From Kineosporiaceae bacterium (GTDB lineage: Bacteria > Actinomycetota > Actinomycetes > Actinomycetales > Kineosporiaceae): a DNA stretch of 64,000 bases. Every line of letters begins with the position of its first letter. Positions within the stretch are counted from its first letter, which is position 1. The notes below the pieces were generated by a model. That model was not told the DNA's origin. It was given only the letters and a program-made list of their open reading frames with translations, and searched no databases. The stretch covers positions 124,001 through 188,000 of the forward strand of contig JAEUJN010000076.1 in NCBI GenBank assembly GCA_016794595.1, in the 5' to 3' direction. Shown one piece after another: positions 17,046-26,689 of this stretch. The position numbers were made by a program, and so were the translations under genes.

Positions 17046-18797
17046 TCACTCCTCGCGATCCCAGGTCGGGGTCAGGTCACGGGCGTAGAGGATGTCGTCG
17101 TTGCTGACCCCGGCGGGCACCATCGGCCAGACCATCGAGTCGCGGTAGACGACGAAGTCGACCACCACCGGGACGTCGTTGATCGACATCGCCTTCTCGA
17201 TCGTGGCGTCCACGTCCTCCGGGCGCTCGCAGCGCAGCCCCACCGCGCCGTAGGCCTCGGCCAGCTTGACGAAGTCCGGGATGCGCCGGCCGTCGGCGGA
17301 GGTGTGCAGGTCGGTGTTGGAGTACCGCTCGTTGTAGAAGAGGGTCTGCCACTGGCGCACCATGCCGAGGCTGGAGTTGTTGATCACCGCGACCTTGATC
17401 GGGATGTCGTTGATCACGCAGGTGGCCAGCTCCTGATTGGTCATCTGGAAGCACCCGTCGCCGTCGATCGCCCAGACCGTGCGGTCGGGCATCCCGAGCT
17501 TGGCGCCCATCGCGGCCGGCACCGCGAAGCCCATGGTGCCCAGCCCCCCGGAGTTGATCCAGGTGTTGGGGTGCTCGTAGGAGATGAACTGCGAGGCCCA
17601 CATCTGGTGCTGGCCCACGCCTGCGACGTAGAGCGACTCCGGGCCACTGATCTTGCCGATGCGCGAGATCACGTGCTGCGGGGACACCTCCCCTGCCGGC
17701 GGTGCGGCGTGGCCCAACGGGTAGGTCTCGCGCAGCCGGTCGAGGTGACGCCACCAGGCGCCGAGGTCGGCCTGGCGTCCCTCGGCGTGCTCGGCCTCGA
17801 TCGCGGCGATCAGCTCGATCAGCACCTCCTTGGCGTCCCCGACGATCGGGACGTCGGCCGTGCGGTTCTTGCCGATCTCGGCCGGGTCGATGTCGGCGTG
17901 CACCACGACCGCGTGCGGGGCGAACGTGGACAGCTTGCCGGTCACCCGGTCGTCGAACCGAGCGCCGAGACTGACCAGCAGATCGGCCTGCTGCAGGGCG
18001 GCCACCGCCGCGACGGTGCCGTGCATCCCCGGCATCCCCAGGTGCTGGCGGTGGGAGTCGGGCAGGGCGCCCCGGGCCATCAGGGTCGTCACCACCGGCG
18101 CCCCGGTCAGGTCCGCCAGCCGGCGCAGCTCGGCACTCGCCCTGGCCTTGAGCACCCCGCCACCCACGTAGAGCACCGGACGGCGCGACTCGGCCAGCAA
18201 CTTCGCCGCTTGCTGGACCTGCTTGCCGTGCGGCTTGGACACCGGGCGGTAGCCGGGCAGGTCGACCTTGTCGGTCCAGGAGAACGTGGTCTGGGCCTGC
18301 AGGGCATCCTTGGACACGTCGACCAGTACCGGCCCCGGACGGCCCGAGCCCGCGATGTGGAAGGCCTCCGCCAGCACGTGCGGGATGTCCGCCGGGTCGG
18401 TGACCAGGTAGTTGTGCTTGGTGATCGGGATCGTGATCCCGGAGATGTCCGCCTCCTGGAAGGCGTCGGTACCGATCGCCGCGCTCGGCACCTGACCGGT
18501 GATCGCCACCATCGGCACGCTGTCCATGTAGGCGTCGGCGATCGGGGTGACCAGGTTGGTGGCCCCCGGCCCCGAGGTTGCCATACACACGCCCACCCGG
18601 CCGGTCGCCTGGGCGTACCCCTCGGCCGCGTGCCCAGCGCCCTGTTCGTGACGCACCAGCACGTGACGCACCGAGCGCGAGTCCATCAGCGGGTCGTAGA
18701 GCGGCAGGATCGCCCCGCCCGGGATTCCGAAGACCACGTCCACGCCGAGCGATTCGAGCGAACGGACGAGACTCTGCGCCCCGGTCATGGTGGTCAT
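17046..18797 (-). CDS. ilvB: Acetolactate synthase large (catalytic) subunit
   Basis: A 583-residue ThDP/FAD enzyme with [35 protein letters not shown] (catalytic Glu), FDDRVTGKL, and the ThDP motif [18 protein letters not shown] ending in NN. It condenses pyruvate with pyruvate or 2-ketobutyrate. ATG 18797 has AAAGGCGG upstream. Expression is under the leader-peptide attenuator at 18866-18984. Confidence 0.96.
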   Translation of the reverse strand: MTTMTGAQSLVRSLESLGVDVVFGIPGGAILPLYDPLMDSRSVRHVLVRHEQGAGHAAEGYAQATGRVGVCMATSGPGATNLVTPIADAYMDSVPMVAITGQVPSAAIGTDAFQEADISGITIPITKHNYLVTDPADIPHVLAEAFHIAGSGRPGPVLVDVSKDALQAQTTFSWTDKVDLPGYRPVSKPHGKQVQQAAKLLAESRRPVLYVGGGVLKARASAELRRLADLTGAPVVTTLMARGALPDSHRQHLGMPGMHGTVAAVAALQQADLLVSLGARFDDRVTGKLSTFAPHAVVVHADIDPAEIGKNRTADVPIVGDAKEVLIELIAAIEAEHAEGRQADLGAWWRHLDRLRETYPLGHAAPPAGEVSPQHVISRIGKISGPESLYVAGVGQHQMWASQFISYEHPNTWINSGGLGTMGFAVPAAMGAKLGMPDRTVWAIDGDGCFQMTNQELATCVINDIPIKVAVINNSSLGMVRQWQTLFYNERYSNTDLHTSADGRRIPDFVKLAEAYGAVGLRCERPEDVDATIEKAMSINDVPVVVDFVVYRDSMVWPMVPAGVSNDDILYARDLTPTWDREE

Positions 18798-18865
18798 GGG
18801 TGCCGCCTTTCGGATTCGGTGCAGTCGGGTCACTTCTGATGTCGGTCCTCGGTGCCGTTCAGCAG

Positions 18866-18901
18866 ACGAAAAGACCCCTCAGCCCGATCGGGCGAGGGGT
18901 C
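18866..18901 (-). terminator. Rho-independent attenuator of the ilvBNC leader
   Basis: On the minus strand GACCCCTC (18901-18894) pairs with GAGGGGTC (18880-18873), with an inner GCCCGATCGGGC helix, followed by TTTT. It lies about 70 nt before ilvB and immediately downstream of the leader peptide. Confidence 0.88.
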
Positions 18902-18933
18902 GCGCGCTGGCCGAACGCAGGAACGACGTCGCG

Positions 18934-18984
18934 TCAGCCGGCGCGCCGGCTGAGTACGAGGATTCGAGCGTTGGTGCGGAACAC
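18934..18984 (-). CDS. ilvB leader peptide
   Basis: A 16-residue ORF, MFRTNARILVLSRRAG (GTG start at 18984), with consecutive Ile-Leu-Val-Leu codons ending 32 nt before the terminator. It matches the style of ilvB leader peptides described in actinobacteria. A TTGACA at 19020-19015, overlapping the stop of the upstream GGDEF-EAL gene, may be the -35 element. Confidence 0.8.
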   Translation of the reverse strand: MFRTNARILVLSRRAG

Positions 18985-19016
18985 CTGGCCACCGTTGCCC
19001 GCGGCGGACCACCGTG

Positions 19017-21755
19017 TCAATCGGGTCGCACCGATGTCTCGTGATGTGAGACGCGCGGTGAGACGACCGGTCGGCCGGTGAGGTCGACCGGGTCGGCCTC
19101 CAGGACGTCGAGCAGCTCGGTCGAGCTCATGGCGCGGTAGAACGCGAACCCCTGACCGGCCCAGGCACCGAGGTCGCGCAGCAGCCGGGCCGTGGCCAGA
19201 TCCTCGAGCCCCTCGCAGACGACCTGCAGGCCCAGACCCCGCGCGGCGCCGATCACCGCACGCACCACCGTCGTGGCCTTGGGGTCGCTGCCCACCCCAC
19301 CGAGCAGGGTGCGGTCGAGCTTGACCGTCTTGACCGGCATCCGGCGCAGGTACGACAGCGAGGAGTAGCCCGACCCGAAGTCGTCGATCGCCAGGCTGAC
19401 CCCGTCCGCCTGGAGTCGCCGGATGGTCAGGTCGGCACGGTCGCCCTCGCCCAGCAGTTGGCCCTCGGTGATCTCGATGATCAGCCGGTCCGCGGGCAGG
19501 TGAGCCGCGATCAGGGCCGCTCGGACGGCGTCCACCACCGAGGGGTCGGACAGCTGGCGGACCGACATGTTCACCGCCACCCGCACGTCCTTGCCCATCC
19601 GCTGCCACAGCGCCGCCTGATGGGTGGCCTCGGCCAGCACCCACCGCCCGAGTTCGTCGATCTCCCCGGTCCCCTCGGCGACCTCGACCAGCTCGGCAGG
19701 GCTGACCACCTCCGCCAGGGCCAGCCCGCTGCCCTCCCCCGTCGGCACCCTGACCAGGGCCTCGACCGCGGCGATCACGCCGTCCGCGAGCCGCACCACC
19801 GGCTGGTAGGCCAGCACCAGCCGACCGGTGTCCAGCGCGCGCCGCAGCTCGATCGCGATGTCGACCTTGCGCCGTGCGCGTTCCTCCAGCGGTGGATCCC
19901 AGACCACGACCCTGCGGGCCGGGGCGTGCTTGGCGGCCACGGTGGCGATGTCCGCGCGGTGCATCAGCTCGGCGGCACCCGCCGTCCCGAGCGGCAGCGA
20001 CGGCCAGGCCCCGGACGGCGCCGGGCTTCCCGGCAGGGCACCTCCCCGGTCGTCCCGGGTGGCCGCCACCCCGATCCCGCCGCCGAGGCGCACCGCCCGG
20101 TCACCGATCCGGAAGGGTGTCTCCAGAACCGCCAGCAGGTCCTCGGCCACGTGGGCCGCTCGCTGGACCGGCATTCCCGCCAGGGCGATCACGAACTCGT
20201 CGCCGCCCAGCCGGGCCAGAACGGGGTGATGACCCTCCTGCGTGCCGCGCACCTCGGGGTCGGCGTTGACCAGGTTCTGCAGTCGCTGGGCCACCTCGCG
20301 CAGCACCTGGTCGCCGGCATCGTGGCCGAAGCGGTCGTTGACCGCCTTGAACCCGTCCAGGTCCAGGTGCAGGACGCCAACGGGCTCGCCGGCGTCCAGC
20401 CACCGGCCGACCACGCCGAGCAGGTGACCGCGATTGGCCAGCCCGGTCACCTGGTCGTGTTCGGCCAGATCGGCGATCCGCTCCCGAAGGTGTGCGGTCT
20501 CGGTCACGTCGCTCAGGGTGGCCACCGCCCCACCGGGCACCGAACGCACCCGCAGCAGGGCCAGCCCCGACGCCGGCTCGGCCAACGGGATCTCCACCCG
20601 CAGGCCGGCCCGGCGGCCGCTGGTCACGGTCAGCACCAGATCGCGCAGCCCGGGGCGGTCTGCCAGCGGCGTGAGGTCGGCCAGCTCCGCACCCACCACG
20701 GTGTGGGCCGGGCGTTGCAGCAGCCCGCGCCCGCCGTCCGAGGCGCTGACGATCATGGCGCGATGATCCAGCTCCAGCACGACGTCGGTGCTGTCCTCGC
20801 TGAGGGCCTCCAGCCGGCCCCGGACCTGGTCGAGCTCGGAAGCCACCTCGGCCAGCCCTTCGGCCTCACGCCAGCGAGCAGCCAGCAGGACCAGCGCCGT
20901 CACCAGGGTGAGCAACCAGGCGATGACGCCGCCCGGCCGCCCGGTCACCAGCGTGCGCACCAGGTACACCGCCAGCGCCGTGGCCGACACCGCCAGGGCG
21001 AGCGTCAGGTAGGCCCGCGAAGCCGGGGTGCGGCGAGGCGGTGGCATCCCGGAGGCGAGGCGGGAGATGAGCCCGCCGGGGAGCACCGGGACCGCAGCCA
21101 GGGCGAGGTAGGCCACCACCGTCGCCGCGGTGGCCACCACCGCGGCAGAGCCCCCGGCCGACCGGATCGTCACCTCGGCCAGCGAGGCCAGGCCCGCCGT
21201 GGTGAATGCCACCGCGGCGACCCCGGCGAGGATCGCCTGGGGGTCACGCGGCGCCGGCAACCCGCTGCTGCCCTGGCCGTCCAGCAGTTCCTGGGCCGTG
21301 CTCAACGCCCCCAGCGCCAGCACGCAGGCGGCCAGCAGGCTGGTCGACAGCGGCCGCAGGGTGTTCGCGACCGGGGCGGCGTCCACGGGGAGGACCAGGG
21401 CGAGCAGCCCCCAGCCCAGCCCCAGCACCGCGGTGGCCAGCAGCGGCGCCTCCCACCGCGAGGCGAGCGCGGGGCCGATCACCAGGACCACGGCGACGAC
21501 GGTCAGCACCGCCAGCGGCCAGGCCAGCCGAGCGGCGAGTGCGGGGCTGGCCAGGGCGATCACGGGACCGGCCGCCGCGATCGCCGCCCACGCGGCGACC
21601 GCTCCGGCGATCAGTACCGACCCGCCGGCCGCCGCCGGCGAGGCGTCCGGCCCCGAGCGGGCGCAGCGCCACGCATGGTCGACCCAGGTGGCGCAGGCTG
21701 CGGCCGCGGCCAGGGTCAGCAGGATGCCGAGCACCTGCTCGATCCCGCCGCCCAC
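19017..21755 (-). CDS. Membrane-bound GGDEF-EAL cyclic-di-GMP protein with PAS domain
   Basis: A 912-residue protein. Residues 1 to about 310 form eight or more hydrophobic helices. A PAS-like domain follows (ALSEDSTDVVLELDHRAMIV). Next is a diguanylate cyclase domain with intact LARLGGDEFVIAL near residue 516. Last is an EAL phosphodiesterase domain (AVEALVRV near 663, AVNMSVRQL, IIEITEG, IDDFGSGYSSLSYL, VKLDRTLLGG, CEGLED). No RxxD inhibitory site is obvious before GGDEF. Both catalytic signatures look complete, so it could make and degrade cyclic di-GMP. GTG 21755 has GGAGG upstream. It sits between ilvD and ilvB without an evident metabolic link. Confidence 0.92.
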   Translation of the reverse strand: MGGGIEQVLGILLTLAAAAACATWVDHAWRCARSGPDASPAAAGGSVLIAGAVAAWAAIAAAGPVIALASPALAARLAWPLAVLTVVAVVLVIGPALASRWEAPLLATAVLGLGWGLLALVLPVDAAPVANTLRPLSTSLLAACVLALGALSTAQELLDGQGSSGLPAPRDPQAILAGVAAVAFTTAGLASLAEVTIRSAGGSAAVVATAATVVAYLALAAVPVLPGGLISRLASGMPPPRRTPASRAYLTLALAVSATALAVYLVRTLVTGRPGGVIAWLLTLVTALVLLAARWREAEGLAEVASELDQVRGRLEALSEDSTDVVLELDHRAMIVSASDGGRGLLQRPAHTVVGAELADLTPLADRPGLRDLVLTVTSGRRAGLRVEIPLAEPASGLALLRVRSVPGGAVATLSDVTETAHLRERIADLAEHDQVTGLANRGHLLGVVGRWLDAGEPVGVLHLDLDGFKAVNDRFGHDAGDQVLREVAQRLQNLVNADPEVRGTQEGHHPVLARLGGDEFVIALAGMPVQRAAHVAEDLLAVLETPFRIGDRAVRLGGGIGVAATRDDRGGALPGSPAPSGAWPSLPLGTAGAAELMHRADIATVAAKHAPARRVVVWDPPLEERARRKVDIAIELRRALDTGRLVLAYQPVVRLADGVIAAVEALVRVPTGEGSGLALAEVVSPAELVEVAEGTGEIDELGRWVLAEATHQAALWQRMGKDVRVAVNMSVRQLSDPSVVDAVRAALIAAHLPADRLIIEITEGQLLGEGDRADLTIRRLQADGVSLAIDDFGSGYSSLSYLRRMPVKTVKLDRTLLGGVGSDPKATTVVRAVIGAARGLGLQVVCEGLEDLATARLLRDLGAWAGQGFAFYRAMSSTELLDVLEADPVDLTGRPVVSPRVSHHETSVRPD

Positions 21756-21783
21756 CCGGCCTCCGTCCCGCGATCGAGACGGA

Positions 21784-23481
21784 TCAGTCGCAGACCGCGC
21801 CGATGGACGCCGAGCCGACCAGCCGGGCGTACTTGGCCAGCACGCCTCGGGTGTAGCGCGGCGGCAGGGGTTCCCACCCTGCCGCCCGCTCGGCCAGCTC
21901 GTCCGCGTCGACCAGCAGGTCCAGGGTTCCGTTGGCGACGTCCAGCCGGATCCGGTCGCCGTCCTGCACGTGCGCGATCGGACCGCCGTCGACGGCCTCG
22001 GGGGCGATGTGCCCGACGCACAACCCCGTGGTCCCGCCGGAGAAGCGGCCATCGGTGACCAGCAGCACGTCCTTGCCCAGGCCGGCCCCCTTGATCGCCC
22101 CGGTGATCGCGAGCATCTCCCGCATGCCCGGGCCGCCCTTGGGCCCCTCGTAGCGGATCACCACCACATCCCCGGACTGGATGGTGCCGTCCTCGAGCGC
22201 ATCCAGGGCGGCCCGCTCGCGGTCGAAGACCCGAGCCGTGCCCTCGAAGACGTCCGAGTCGAACCCGGCGCTCTTGACCACGGCGCCCTCGGGGGCGAAC
22301 GTGCCACGCAGCACGGTGATCCCGCCGGTCTTGTGGATCGGCTGGTCGAGCGCGCGCACCACCTTGCCGTCCAGGTCCGGCGGGGCGATGTCGGCCAGGT
22401 TCTGGGCGACCGTCCTGCCGGTCACGGTCAGCGCGTCCCCGTGTAGCAGCCCGGCGTCCAGCAACGCCTTCATCACCACGGGGACGCCGCCGACCCGGTC
22501 GACGTCGGTCATCACGAACCGGCCGAACGGCTTCACGTCGGCCAGGTGCGGCACCTTCGCGCCGATCCGGGTGAAGTCGTCCAGGCCCAGCTCGACCTCC
22601 GCCTCGTGGGCGATCGCGAGCAGGTGCAGGACGGCGTTGGTCGAGCCACCGAAGGCCATCACCACGGCGATGGCGTTCTCGAACGCCTCCCGGGTCAGGA
22701 TCTGGCGGGCCGTGATCCCGAGCCGCAACAGGTTGACCACGGCCTCGCCGGACTTGCGTGCGTAGCCGTCCCGGCGGCGGTCGGTGGCCGGGGGCGCGGC
22801 GCTCCCGGGCAAGGACATGCCGAGCGCCTCGGCCGCGCTGGCCATCGTGTTCGCGGTGTACATGCCACCGCACGCGCCCTCCCCCGGACAGATCGCGCGC
22901 TCGATCGCGTCGACGTCCTCGCGGCTCATCAGCCCGCGGGCGCAGGCACCGACGGCCTCGAAGGCGTCGATGATCGTGACCTCTCTCTCGGTGCCGTCGG
23001 ACAGCTTGGCCCGCCCGGGCAGGATCGAGCCCGCATAGAGGAACACGGCGGCCAGGTCGAGACGGGCGGCGGCCATCAGCATCCCGGGCAGCGACTTGTC
23101 GCACCCGGCCAGCAGCACCGAGCCGTCGAGCCGTTCGGCCTGCATCACGGTCTCGACGCTGTCGGCGATGATCTCGCGGCTGACCAGGGAGAAGTGCATG
23201 CCCTCATGGCCCATCGAGATGCCGTCGCTGACGCTGATCGTGCCGAACTCCAGCGGGTACCCGCCGGCAGCATGCACGCCGTCCTTGCTGGCCTTGGCCA
23301 GGCGGTCCAGGGAGAGGTTGCAGGGGGTGATCTCGTTCCAGGAACTGGCGACGCCGATCTGCGGCTTGGCGAAGTCGTCGTCCCCCATGCCCACCGCGCG
23401 CAGCATGCCTCGGGCGGCTGCCTTCTCGAGGCCGTCGGTGACGGCGCGGCTGCGGGGCTTGATGTCGGGAGTCTGGGTCAC
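21784..23481 (-). CDS. ilvD: Dihydroxy-acid dehydratase
   Basis: A 565-residue IlvD/Edd family enzyme with Fe-S cysteines in [15 protein letters not shown] and [16 protein letters not shown], plus [21 protein letters not shown] near the C-terminus. It dehydrates dihydroxyvalerates to the keto acids transaminated by IlvE. The GTG start at 23481 has no Shine-Dalgarno; a TAGACT -10-like box ends 6 nt before it, so the transcript is probably leaderless. It ends 29 nt before the GGDEF-EAL start. Confidence 0.96.
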   Translation of the reverse strand: MTQTPDIKPRSRAVTDGLEKAAARGMLRAVGMGDDDFAKPQIGVASSWNEITPCNLSLDRLAKASKDGVHAAGGYPLEFGTISVSDGISMGHEGMHFSLVSREIIADSVETVMQAERLDGSVLLAGCDKSLPGMLMAAARLDLAAVFLYAGSILPGRAKLSDGTEREVTIIDAFEAVGACARGLMSREDVDAIERAICPGEGACGGMYTANTMASAAEALGMSLPGSAAPPATDRRRDGYARKSGEAVVNLLRLGITARQILTREAFENAIAVVMAFGGSTNAVLHLLAIAHEAEVELGLDDFTRIGAKVPHLADVKPFGRFVMTDVDRVGGVPVVMKALLDAGLLHGDALTVTGRTVAQNLADIAPPDLDGKVVRALDQPIHKTGGITVLRGTFAPEGAVVKSAGFDSDVFEGTARVFDRERAALDALEDGTIQSGDVVVIRYEGPKGGPGMREMLAITGAIKGAGLGKDVLLVTDGRFSGGTTGLCVGHIAPEAVDGGPIAHVQDGDRIRLDVANGTLDLLVDADELAERAAGWEPLPPRYTRGVLAKYARLVGSASIGAVCD

Positions 23482-23530
23482 GGCGTGAGTCTAGGACCGA
23501 TTGCGCCCCGCTCGATGGGGGCCGCCGTGC

Positions 23531-23860
23531 TCATCCGCGGGTGCCCTCGGCGGGTCCGAAGACCACGGCCACGCGGAAGTCCGGCTCGACGGTGTCGAAG
23601 TGGTGGCCCACCCCGGCGGGCACGAACAGGATGTCCCCGGGCACGGCCCGGAACGTGCCCTGATCGGTGACCAGGGTCGCTCGTCCGGCGATCACCACGT
23701 ACACCTCGTCCTCGGTGTGGGGCTGCTGCGGGTCGGCGCCTCCGGCCGGGATGGCGTACGTGCCCACCGACAGGTCGGCGGTGCGCACGTGCTCGACATA
23801 GGTGGCGGACGGCGGCACCACGGCCAGCGAGGGAACGCGCATCACCCGGGCGATCGTCAT
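23531..23860 (-). CDS. Small cupin-domain protein
   Basis: About 109 residues forming one cupin barrel: PHTEDEVYVVIAGRATLV (His and Glu of motif 1) and GDILFVPAGVGHHFDTV (motif 2, His-His). This indicates a metal-binding beta-barrel. Substrate is unknown. The start is uncertain: ATG at 23869, 23860 or 23842 are all possible and none has a strong ribosome site. Confidence 0.8.
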   Translation of the reverse strand: MTIARVMRVPSLAVVPPSATYVEHVRTADLSVGTYAIPAGGADPQQPHTEDEVYVVIAGRATLVTDQGTFRAVPGDILFVPAGVGHHFDTVEPDFRVAVVFGPAEGTRG

Positions 23861-23939
23861 GGCGGCCATGATGGCCCAGGGCGGGCGCAGCCGACTCACC
23901 GGCCATCGAGTCACCCACCCAGCCCCACCGACCCAGTTC

Positions 23940-24000
23940 GCCGAGATCGCCATCGTGGTGATCATCGACCCGGTTTGATCACCACCGTGGCGATCTCGGC
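23940..24000. repeat. 25-bp inverted repeat between divergent genes
   Basis: The arms 23940-23964 and 23976-24000 are complementary over 25 bp with two mismatches, around an 11-nt loop. They lie between the divergent cupin (minus) and CbiX-like (plus) genes, so this is not a simple terminator. It may be an operator, a structured 5' leader of the plus-strand gene, or a dispersed palindrome. Confidence 0.6.
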
Positions 24001-24036
24001 ACGGTTCACGGTGCCCTTCCGTCCTCGGGACAGGCC

Positions 24037-24792
24037 ATGATGAGGGCAATGGTCCGCCATGAGTCAGCCGGCGCCGGGTCGGCGCCCCCGGTACCGCTCC
24101 CCGTGCTGGTGGCCTGTGCCCACGGCACCGGCAGCCCGACCGGCCGGCGGGTCCTCGCCCAACTCAGGCTGGACGTCGCCGCGGCACGTCCCGGGCTCCG
24201 CGTGCTGGCCGCGCACGCGGACGTCGAGGTGCAGCGGCCGGGCATCGCGAGGGTGCTGGGCAGGCTCGGGGCCGAGGGGGTGCCCAGCATCGTGGTCCCC
24301 CTGTTGCTCTCCTCCGGCTATCACGTGGAGGAGGACATCGGCCGGGCCGTGGCCGATGCCGCGGCTCGGGGACTGGCCCGGGTGGCTCGGGCGATCGGTC
24401 CGGACGAGGTGCTGCTCGACATCCTGCTCGACCGCCTGGCCGAGTGCGGAACCGAGCCCGGGGACGCCGTGGTGCTGGCGGCCGCCGGCTCCCGCCGTCC
24501 GGGGGCACGAGGTGACGTCGAGTGGACGGCGCAGCTCCTGGCCCGGCGCCGGGGGGCGCCGGTCGACGTGGGGTACGTGGCCGGTCGGCCCTCCCTGACG
24601 GCCGTCGTCGCCGAGGTTCGCGCGCGGCGTCCGGGCGTGCCGGTGGCCCTGGCCACCTACCTGCTGGCGCCCAGTGTGCTGGTCGACCGGCTGGCATCGG
24701 CTGGTGCGCAACGGATTGCCCGGCCCCTGGCGCCGCACCAGCTGCTCACTGGGCTGGTGCTGGATCGGTATGACGAGGCCGTGCACGGGTGA
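24037..24792 (+). CDS. CbiX/SirB-like sirohydrochlorin chelatase family protein
   Basis: A 251-residue protein of two CbiX-like half domains: LVACAHGTGSPTGRR (catalytic-type His in the first half) and VPLLLSSGYHVEEDI, then VLAAAGSRRPGARGDV and VALATYLLAPSVLVDRL in the second half. The family inserts Fe2+ or Co2+ into sirohydrochlorin for siroheme or cobalamin. The second half lacks the equivalent His, as is common. ATG 24037 is used; 24049 is an alternative. A cobalt role would fit the B12-dependent dehydratase further along, but no other cobalamin genes are present. Confidence 0.82.
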   Translation: MMRAMVRHESAGAGSAPPVPLPVLVACAHGTGSPTGRRVLAQLRLDVAAARPGLRVLAAHADVEVQRPGIARVLGRLGAEGVPSIVVPLLLSSGYHVEEDIGRAVADAAARGLARVARAIGPDEVLLDILLDRLAECGTEPGDAVVLAAAGSRRPGARGDVEWTAQLLARRRGAPVDVGYVAGRPSLTAVVAEVRARRPGVPVALATYLLAPSVLVDRLASAGAQRIARPLAPHQLLTGLVLDRYDEAVHG

Positions 24793-24918
24793 GGCCGGCG
24801 GAGGTCCCTGGAGATCCACAGACGTCCGGTGGGCGGGTGGGGCGCGGACCCGCTCGGGGGATCGTCAACCGGGATCGGCCGCGGCGCGGGATACTCGGGC
24901 GGACCGAGGGGAGACACG

Positions 24919-26409
24919 ATGAGCGAGTACGTGGCGGCGATCGACCAGGGCACGACCAGCACCCGGTGCATGGTCTTCGACTCCTCGGGGCGATCGGTGG
25001 CGACCGCCCAGACCGAGCACCGGCAGATCCTGCCCCGAGCGGGCTGGGTGGAGCACGATCCGGCCGAGATCTGGGCGAACACCCAGGCGGTGGTGACCGA
25101 GGCGCTGGAGTCGGCGGGCATCGGACGCACGCACCTGGCCGCAGTGGGGATCACCAACCAGCGCGAGACCACGCTGGTCTGGGACCGACGCACGGGTGAG
25201 CCGATCAGCAACGCGATCGTCTGGCAGGACACGCGGACCGATGCCATCTGTGAATCCCTGGGTGCCCTGGGCGGGGGGGCCGGGCGTTACCGGGACCGCG
25301 TGGGACTGCCTCTGGCGACGTACTTCTCGGGTCCCAAGGTGCGCTGGCTCCTGGACGAGGTGCCGGGAGCCCGGGCCCGCGCCGAGCGCGGTGAGCTGGT
25401 GATGGGGACCATGGACAGCTGGCTGCTCTGGAACCTCACCGGCGGCGAGCACCTGACCGATGTCACCAACGCCAGCCGCACGATGCTGATGGACCTGGAC
25501 TCCCTCGCCTGGGACGAGGACATCGCCGCCGAGCTGGCCGTCCCGGTCTCGATGCTGCCCGAGATCCGTTCCTCCGCAGGCGATTTCGGACGTGGCCGGG
25601 GGGTGCTGGACGGCGTCCCGGTGACCGGGGTGCTCGGGGACCAGCAGGCCGCGACCTTCGGCCAGGCCTGCTTCACCCCGGGGACGGGCAAGAACACCTA
25701 CGGCACGGGGTGTTTCTTCCTGCTGAACACCGGGACGTCGAAGGTGGCCAGCACCAACGGGTTGCTGACCACGGTGTGCTACCGGATCGGCGACCAGGCG
25801 CCGGTGTACGCCCTCGAGGGATCGATCGCCGTCGCCGGCTCCCTGGTGCAGTGGCTGCGCGACAACCTGGGGCTGATCTCCTCGGCCCCCGAGATCGAGC
25901 CCCTCGCGGCGTCCGTCCCGGACAACGGCGGCGCCTACCTGGTGCCGGCGTTCTCGGGGCTGTTCGCCCCTCACTGGCGCTCCGATGCCCGCGGCGTGCT
26001 GGTCGGGCTGACCCGGTTCGTCAACCGGGGGCACATCGCCCGGGCAGCCCTGGAGGCAGTGGCCTACCAGACCCGCGAGGTGGTCGAGGCGATGGTCGCC
26101 GACTCGGGGGTGGCGCTGTCCGAACTCAAGGTCGACGGCGGCATGGTGGTCAACAACCTGCTGATGCAGTTCCAGGCCGACATCCTCGGCGTCCCCGTGG
26201 TGCGCCCCCAGGTCACCGAGACCACGGCGCTGGGTGCCGCCTACGCCGCCGGCCTGGCCGTCGGCTACTGGCCGAGCCTGGATGCCTTGCGGGCCAACTG
26301 GATCGAGGGCGGCCGGTGGACGCCGTCCATGGACGCCGAACCGCGCGAGGCGCTGTTCGCCGAGTGGAAGAAGGCCGTCTCCCGGACCCTCGACTGGGTC
26401 GAGTCCTGA
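24919..26409 (+). CDS. glpK: Glycerol kinase
   Basis: A 496-residue FGGY kinase with [16 protein letters not shown] (phosphate 1), [26 protein letters not shown] and [13 protein letters not shown] (adenosine region). It phosphorylates glycerol to sn-glycerol 3-phosphate. ATG 24919 is preceded by AGGGGAG. No glpF or glpD is next to it. Confidence 0.95.
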   Translation: MSEYVAAIDQGTTSTRCMVFDSSGRSVATAQTEHRQILPRAGWVEHDPAEIWANTQAVVTEALESAGIGRTHLAAVGITNQRETTLVWDRRTGEPISNAIVWQDTRTDAICESLGALGGGAGRYRDRVGLPLATYFSGPKVRWLLDEVPGARARAERGELVMGTMDSWLLWNLTGGEHLTDVTNASRTMLMDLDSLAWDEDIAAELAVPVSMLPEIRSSAGDFGRGRGVLDGVPVTGVLGDQQAATFGQACFTPGTGKNTYGTGCFFLLNTGTSKVASTNGLLTTVCYRIGDQAPVYALEGSIAVAGSLVQWLRDNLGLISSAPEIEPLAASVPDNGGAYLVPAFSGLFAPHWRSDARGVLVGLTRFVNRGHIARAALEAVAYQTREVVEAMVADSGVALSELKVDGGMVVNNLLMQFQADILGVPVVRPQVTETTALGAAYAAGLAVGYWPSLDALRANWIEGGRWTPSMDAEPREALFAEWKKAVSRTLDWVES

Positions 26410-26440
26410 TCTCACCCGGCCCCGAACCCGGCCGCCGTCA

Positions 26441-26530
26441 CTGGTCTCCCTCACCCCGCCCCCACGTCCCCTGGCCTCCCTCACCCCCGCCCCCACGTCC
26501 AGGTCTCCCATACCCCCGCCACCACGTCCG
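26441..26530. repeat. Three imperfect 30-bp tandem repeats
   Basis: Units at 26441-26470, 26471-26500 and 26501-26530 share the pattern CTGGYCTCCCTCACCCC followed by CGCCCCCACGTCC; the third is more diverged. The strand is strongly C-rich. It lies just after glpK and before the first 100-bp element. No gene is seen in 26410-26689. Confidence 0.7.
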
Positions 26531-26540
26531 CGCTCGCTCA

Positions 26541-26640
26541 TGATCACGTTGAAGATCACGATGCGCGAATCCGTAACGACTGAGCACAGGAACTCCTCAA
26601 CGTGATCTTCGTGGGCACACGAATCGCTCAACGTGATCTT
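26541..26640 (+). repeat. 100-bp palindrome-rich element, left copy
   Basis: It matches 27725-27824 over exactly 100 bp with about 10 substitutions and no gaps, in the same orientation. Each copy starts with TGATCACGTTGAAGATCACG and contains two copies of the complement CAACGTGATCTT, so it can fold on itself. Together with the right copy it brackets the AbiEi/DUF559-like gene. Confidence 0.85.
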
Positions 26641-26689
26641 TGACGCGGTCCCCTGGGCACCGATTCGCAGGAACCACCCAACGGCCGGG

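Noticed and set aside
18798-19016. T-box riboswitch upstream of ilvB
   Set aside because: No T-box sequence or specifier loop was found, and the leader peptide with Ile-Leu-Val-Leu plus terminator explains the region better.
26410-26640. CRISPR array
   Set aside because: The 30-bp units are directly contiguous without spacers, and the 100-bp elements occur only twice with a gene between them.
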